NCBI GenBank assembly: GCA_017858055.1
Contig: JAFMCA010000015.1
Span: 1 to 53,569 of the forward strand
Source of the DNA: Flavobacteriaceae bacterium
GTDB lineage: Bacteria; Bacteroidota; Bacteroidia; Flavobacteriales; Flavobacteriaceae
Direction: 5' to 3'
Length of the DNA: 53,569 nt
A program made the position numbers and the translations under genes. Every line of letters starts with the position of its first letter. Position 1 is the first letter of the stretch. This document shows positions 52,108-53,569 of this stretch, in pieces. A model generated the notes under the pieces. That model searched no databases. It was given only the letters and a program-made list of their open reading frames with translations, and was not told where the DNA came from.

Positions 52108-52527
52108 TTATTTAAATGAAGTAACGAAATCCTCTTCGCTACTTCCTTTTTGGATTTCGATAAAAGATTTTTCGATAATTTCATTAACATCTTCGGTAGG
52201 AAATCCGAGACCAATCACAAGGCGCTTTAGTAAATTTCTCTCTGCATCATCAGCAATATGATCTGCAAAAACCATTCGAGAAAGATCGAATAGCCTTTCC
52301 AATCTTCTTTCTCGGGTAGCAGGGGGATTGATGGGATAAGCATCCAGATTGGCTTTTATTTTGGCGACTTCGCTTTCTTCAATATCTAAATTAATGGCAG
52401 TTCGGTTAATAAAAGCTTCTTCTTCTTCTGAAATGATTCCATCAGAAAGCGCAATGCGAACTATAGCTGCAAAATGATCTCTATTTCTTTCTCTGAAGGC
52501 GGGAGAATACAATTGTGAAAAGGACAT
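52108..52527 (-). CDS. TerB-like domain protein
   Basis: A 139-residue all-helical protein of the TerB (tellurite-resistance B-like) fold. The stretch ALSDGIISEEEEAFINRTAINLDI has the D-G-x-I-x-x-x-E metal-type loop seen in this fold. TerB-like proteins are linked to metal sensing and stress; no other Ter gene is present, so tellurite resistance is not implied. It is divergent from the arginase gene. Confidence 0.8.
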   Translation of the reverse strand: MSFSQLYSPAFRERNRDHFAAIVRIALSDGIISEEEEAFINRTAINLDIEESEVAKIKANLDAYPINPPATRERRLERLFDLSRMVFADHIADDAERNLLKRLVIGLGFPTEDVNEIIEKSFIEIQKGSSEEDFVTSFK

Positions 52528-52543
52528 AATCTTTAAATTTAGC

Positions 52544-52551
52544 CAAAGATA
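52544..52551 (-). promoter_or_regulatory. -7 box of the TerB-like gene
   Basis: On the minus strand TATCTTTG matches TANNTTTG, 16 bases before ATG 52527. No clear -33 element. Confidence 0.4.
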
Positions 52552-52575
52552 AAAAATGGAATTGGCAAAGGGTTT

Positions 52576-52583
52576 TATTTTTG
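52576..52583 (+). promoter_or_regulatory. -7 box of the arginase gene
   Basis: TATTTTTG matches TANNTTTG, 30 bases before ATG 52614. It overlaps the alternative TTG start at 52581, which supports the later ATG. Confidence 0.45.
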
Positions 52584-52613
52584 AGTGTAATTTTGGTTAA
52601 AATCTGCAAAAGG

Positions 52614-53558
52614 ATGAAGTCGATTAAAGTTTTAAAAAATCGTTCTGATATTGGAGCTGGCACACGGGGTTCAGACATGGGTATAGACGCTCTAGAAATA
52701 GCCGCAATAAATTTGGGGAGTGATTTTTTTAACCGTTATCCCTTTGAAGACCTCCCCACTCATAATGAGACTGTTTATAATAAAGATCAAAACAGTACCG
52801 CCAAACGTATCAATTTCGTAGCGAAACAATGTGAACGTGTTAAAAATGCTACAGTAAAAGTGTTGCAAGAAGGGTTTCTCCCATTAATACTATCAGGGGA
52901 TCACTCCTCAGCTCTTGGTTCACTTGCCGGGATTCAATGTGCTTTTCCTGAGCAAACGATTGGAGCGGTTTGGATAGATGCACATGCCGATTTGCATTCT
53001 CCTTTTAGTACTCCTTCAGGAAATGTACATGGGATGCCTTTGGCGGCAGCATTGGCTATTGATAATATTGAATATAAAAGAAATGACGTAAGTGATCTAG
53101 CCCGATCGGATTGGGAGCGACTCAAAAACATGGGAACCGTTTGTCCAATTCTAAAATCACAACATTTGATTTATTTTGGTGTGCGTGATATCGAAGAAGA
53201 GGAAAAAGAGATCATGAGCTTAAATCAAATTAAAAATTATCCCGTACACGAAATTAGATATCGCAGTTTAACTGCATGTGTAAACGAGGCCCTAGTTCAG
53301 CTAAAGGACGTAGATTTAATCTATATTTCTTTTGATGTCGATGCATTGGATTGTGATTTAATCTCTCGTGGAACTGGGACTCCAGTGCCTAAAGGATTCG
53401 ATCCTGTGGAGGTTATCGATTTAATTAAAGGAATTCAAGCCTCTGGGAAAGTAGTCGCATTGGAAGTGTGTGAAATCAATCCCCTTTTGGACGAGAAAGG
53501 CAACCGTATGGCTGAAACGGCTTTTGAAATTATTCAAACCCTTTTGGATTCTTATTAA
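52614..53558 (+). CDS. arginase family protein (arginase or formimidoylglutamase)
   Basis: From ATG 52614 (MKSIKVLKNRSDIGAGTRG) it is 314 residues. The binuclear manganese ligands are all seen: H97 (GDHS), D122, H124 and D126 (DAHAD), D241 and D243 (FDVDALD). In most ureohydrolases the last motif reads DxDxxDP; here it is DVDALDC. The N-terminal GAGTRGSDMGIDALEIA fits the Bacteroidota arginase clade. If it is arginase, it makes ornithine for the RocD enzyme encoded at 5505. A role in histidine degradation is possible but no hut genes are present. Confidence 0.87.
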   Translation: MKSIKVLKNRSDIGAGTRGSDMGIDALEIAAINLGSDFFNRYPFEDLPTHNETVYNKDQNSTAKRINFVAKQCERVKNATVKVLQEGFLPLILSGDHSSALGSLAGIQCAFPEQTIGAVWIDAHADLHSPFSTPSGNVHGMPLAAALAIDNIEYKRNDVSDLARSDWERLKNMGTVCPILKSQHLIYFGVRDIEEEEKEIMSLNQIKNYPVHEIRYRSLTACVNEALVQLKDVDLIYISFDVDALDCDLISRGTGTPVPKGFDPVEVIDLIKGIQASGKVVALEVCEINPLLDEKGNRMAETAFEIIQTLLDSY

Positions 53559-53569
53559 AGACCAAATAG

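Overview
The window looks like chromosome of a low-GC marine-type Flavobacteriaceae bacterium (phylum Bacteroidota). Three things point there: promoters of the TTG-N18..20-TANNTTTG type with few Shine-Dalgarno sites; lineage-typical families (DUF6048/DUF6452 beside rlmD, DUF4290 beside murA, DUF2911, DUF6174, a START-like protein, CcsBA fusion); and many SPII lipoprotein or short Sec signals. I see no prophage, insertion sequence or CRISPR array. The species assignment is inference from gene content.

Layout. 1-269 is the N-terminal part of a Gfo/Idh/MocA oxidoreductase running off the left edge, followed by a ~600 bp gene-free stretch with a hairpin and three phased TACCGTT repeats. 0.9-9.6 kb holds a ZIP metal transporter, a THUMP rRNA methyltransferase, the rlmD-DUF6452-DUF6048 operon, ornithine aminotransferase with a cysteine desulfurase, and an M23 endopeptidase. 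9.8-12.2 kb is coiled-coil protein, zapA, a structured RNA that is a good 6S RNA candidate, and RNase Y. 12.2-19.4 kb is a six-gene minus-strand operon in which a glycosylasparaginase and a Tat-type GMC dehydrogenase pair lead into glpK-glpD-glpF. Next come cutC, a TauE/SafE permease, an EamA transporter and a DUF2911 protein.

22.9-30.1 kb is the most striking part. It is one tightly overlapping plus-strand operon: SRPBCC protein, an SDR lacking the catalytic Tyr, a CPD-type photolyase, a 48-residue four-Cys DUF2256 protein, a CRY-DASH, an iron-sulfur (6-4) photolyase, a fourth photolyase-like flavoprotein that has lost most of the Trp triad, and a DUF2805/TIGR03643 protein. A perfect 16 bp palindrome lies upstream. 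Together they look like a light-dependent DNA-repair or light-sensing module.

30.1-39.0 kb is housekeeping: a carboxypeptidase-regulatory-domain protein, MurA (Asp at the fosfomycin Cys position), DUF4290, DUF493, an AAA ATPase-recQ-fmt operon, HU, YqgE, a class IV aminotransferase homologue without its lysine, and a START-like protein. A tRNA-Met follows, then a repeat-bearing gene-free stretch.

39.5-47.7 kb is one long minus-strand operon: DUF2520, KdsC-like phosphatase, Maf, lipoprotein, large PIG-L deacetylase, an unlisted 28-residue membrane microprotein, a sodium:solute symporter and a BaiN-type flavoprotein. 47.9-53.6 kb carries a small membrane protein, the CcsBA cytochrome c maturation fusion, a DUF6174 lipoprotein, a small membrane protein, a TerB-like protein and an arginase. 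The arginase and the ornithine aminotransferase at 5.5 kb would together take arginine to glutamate semialdehyde.
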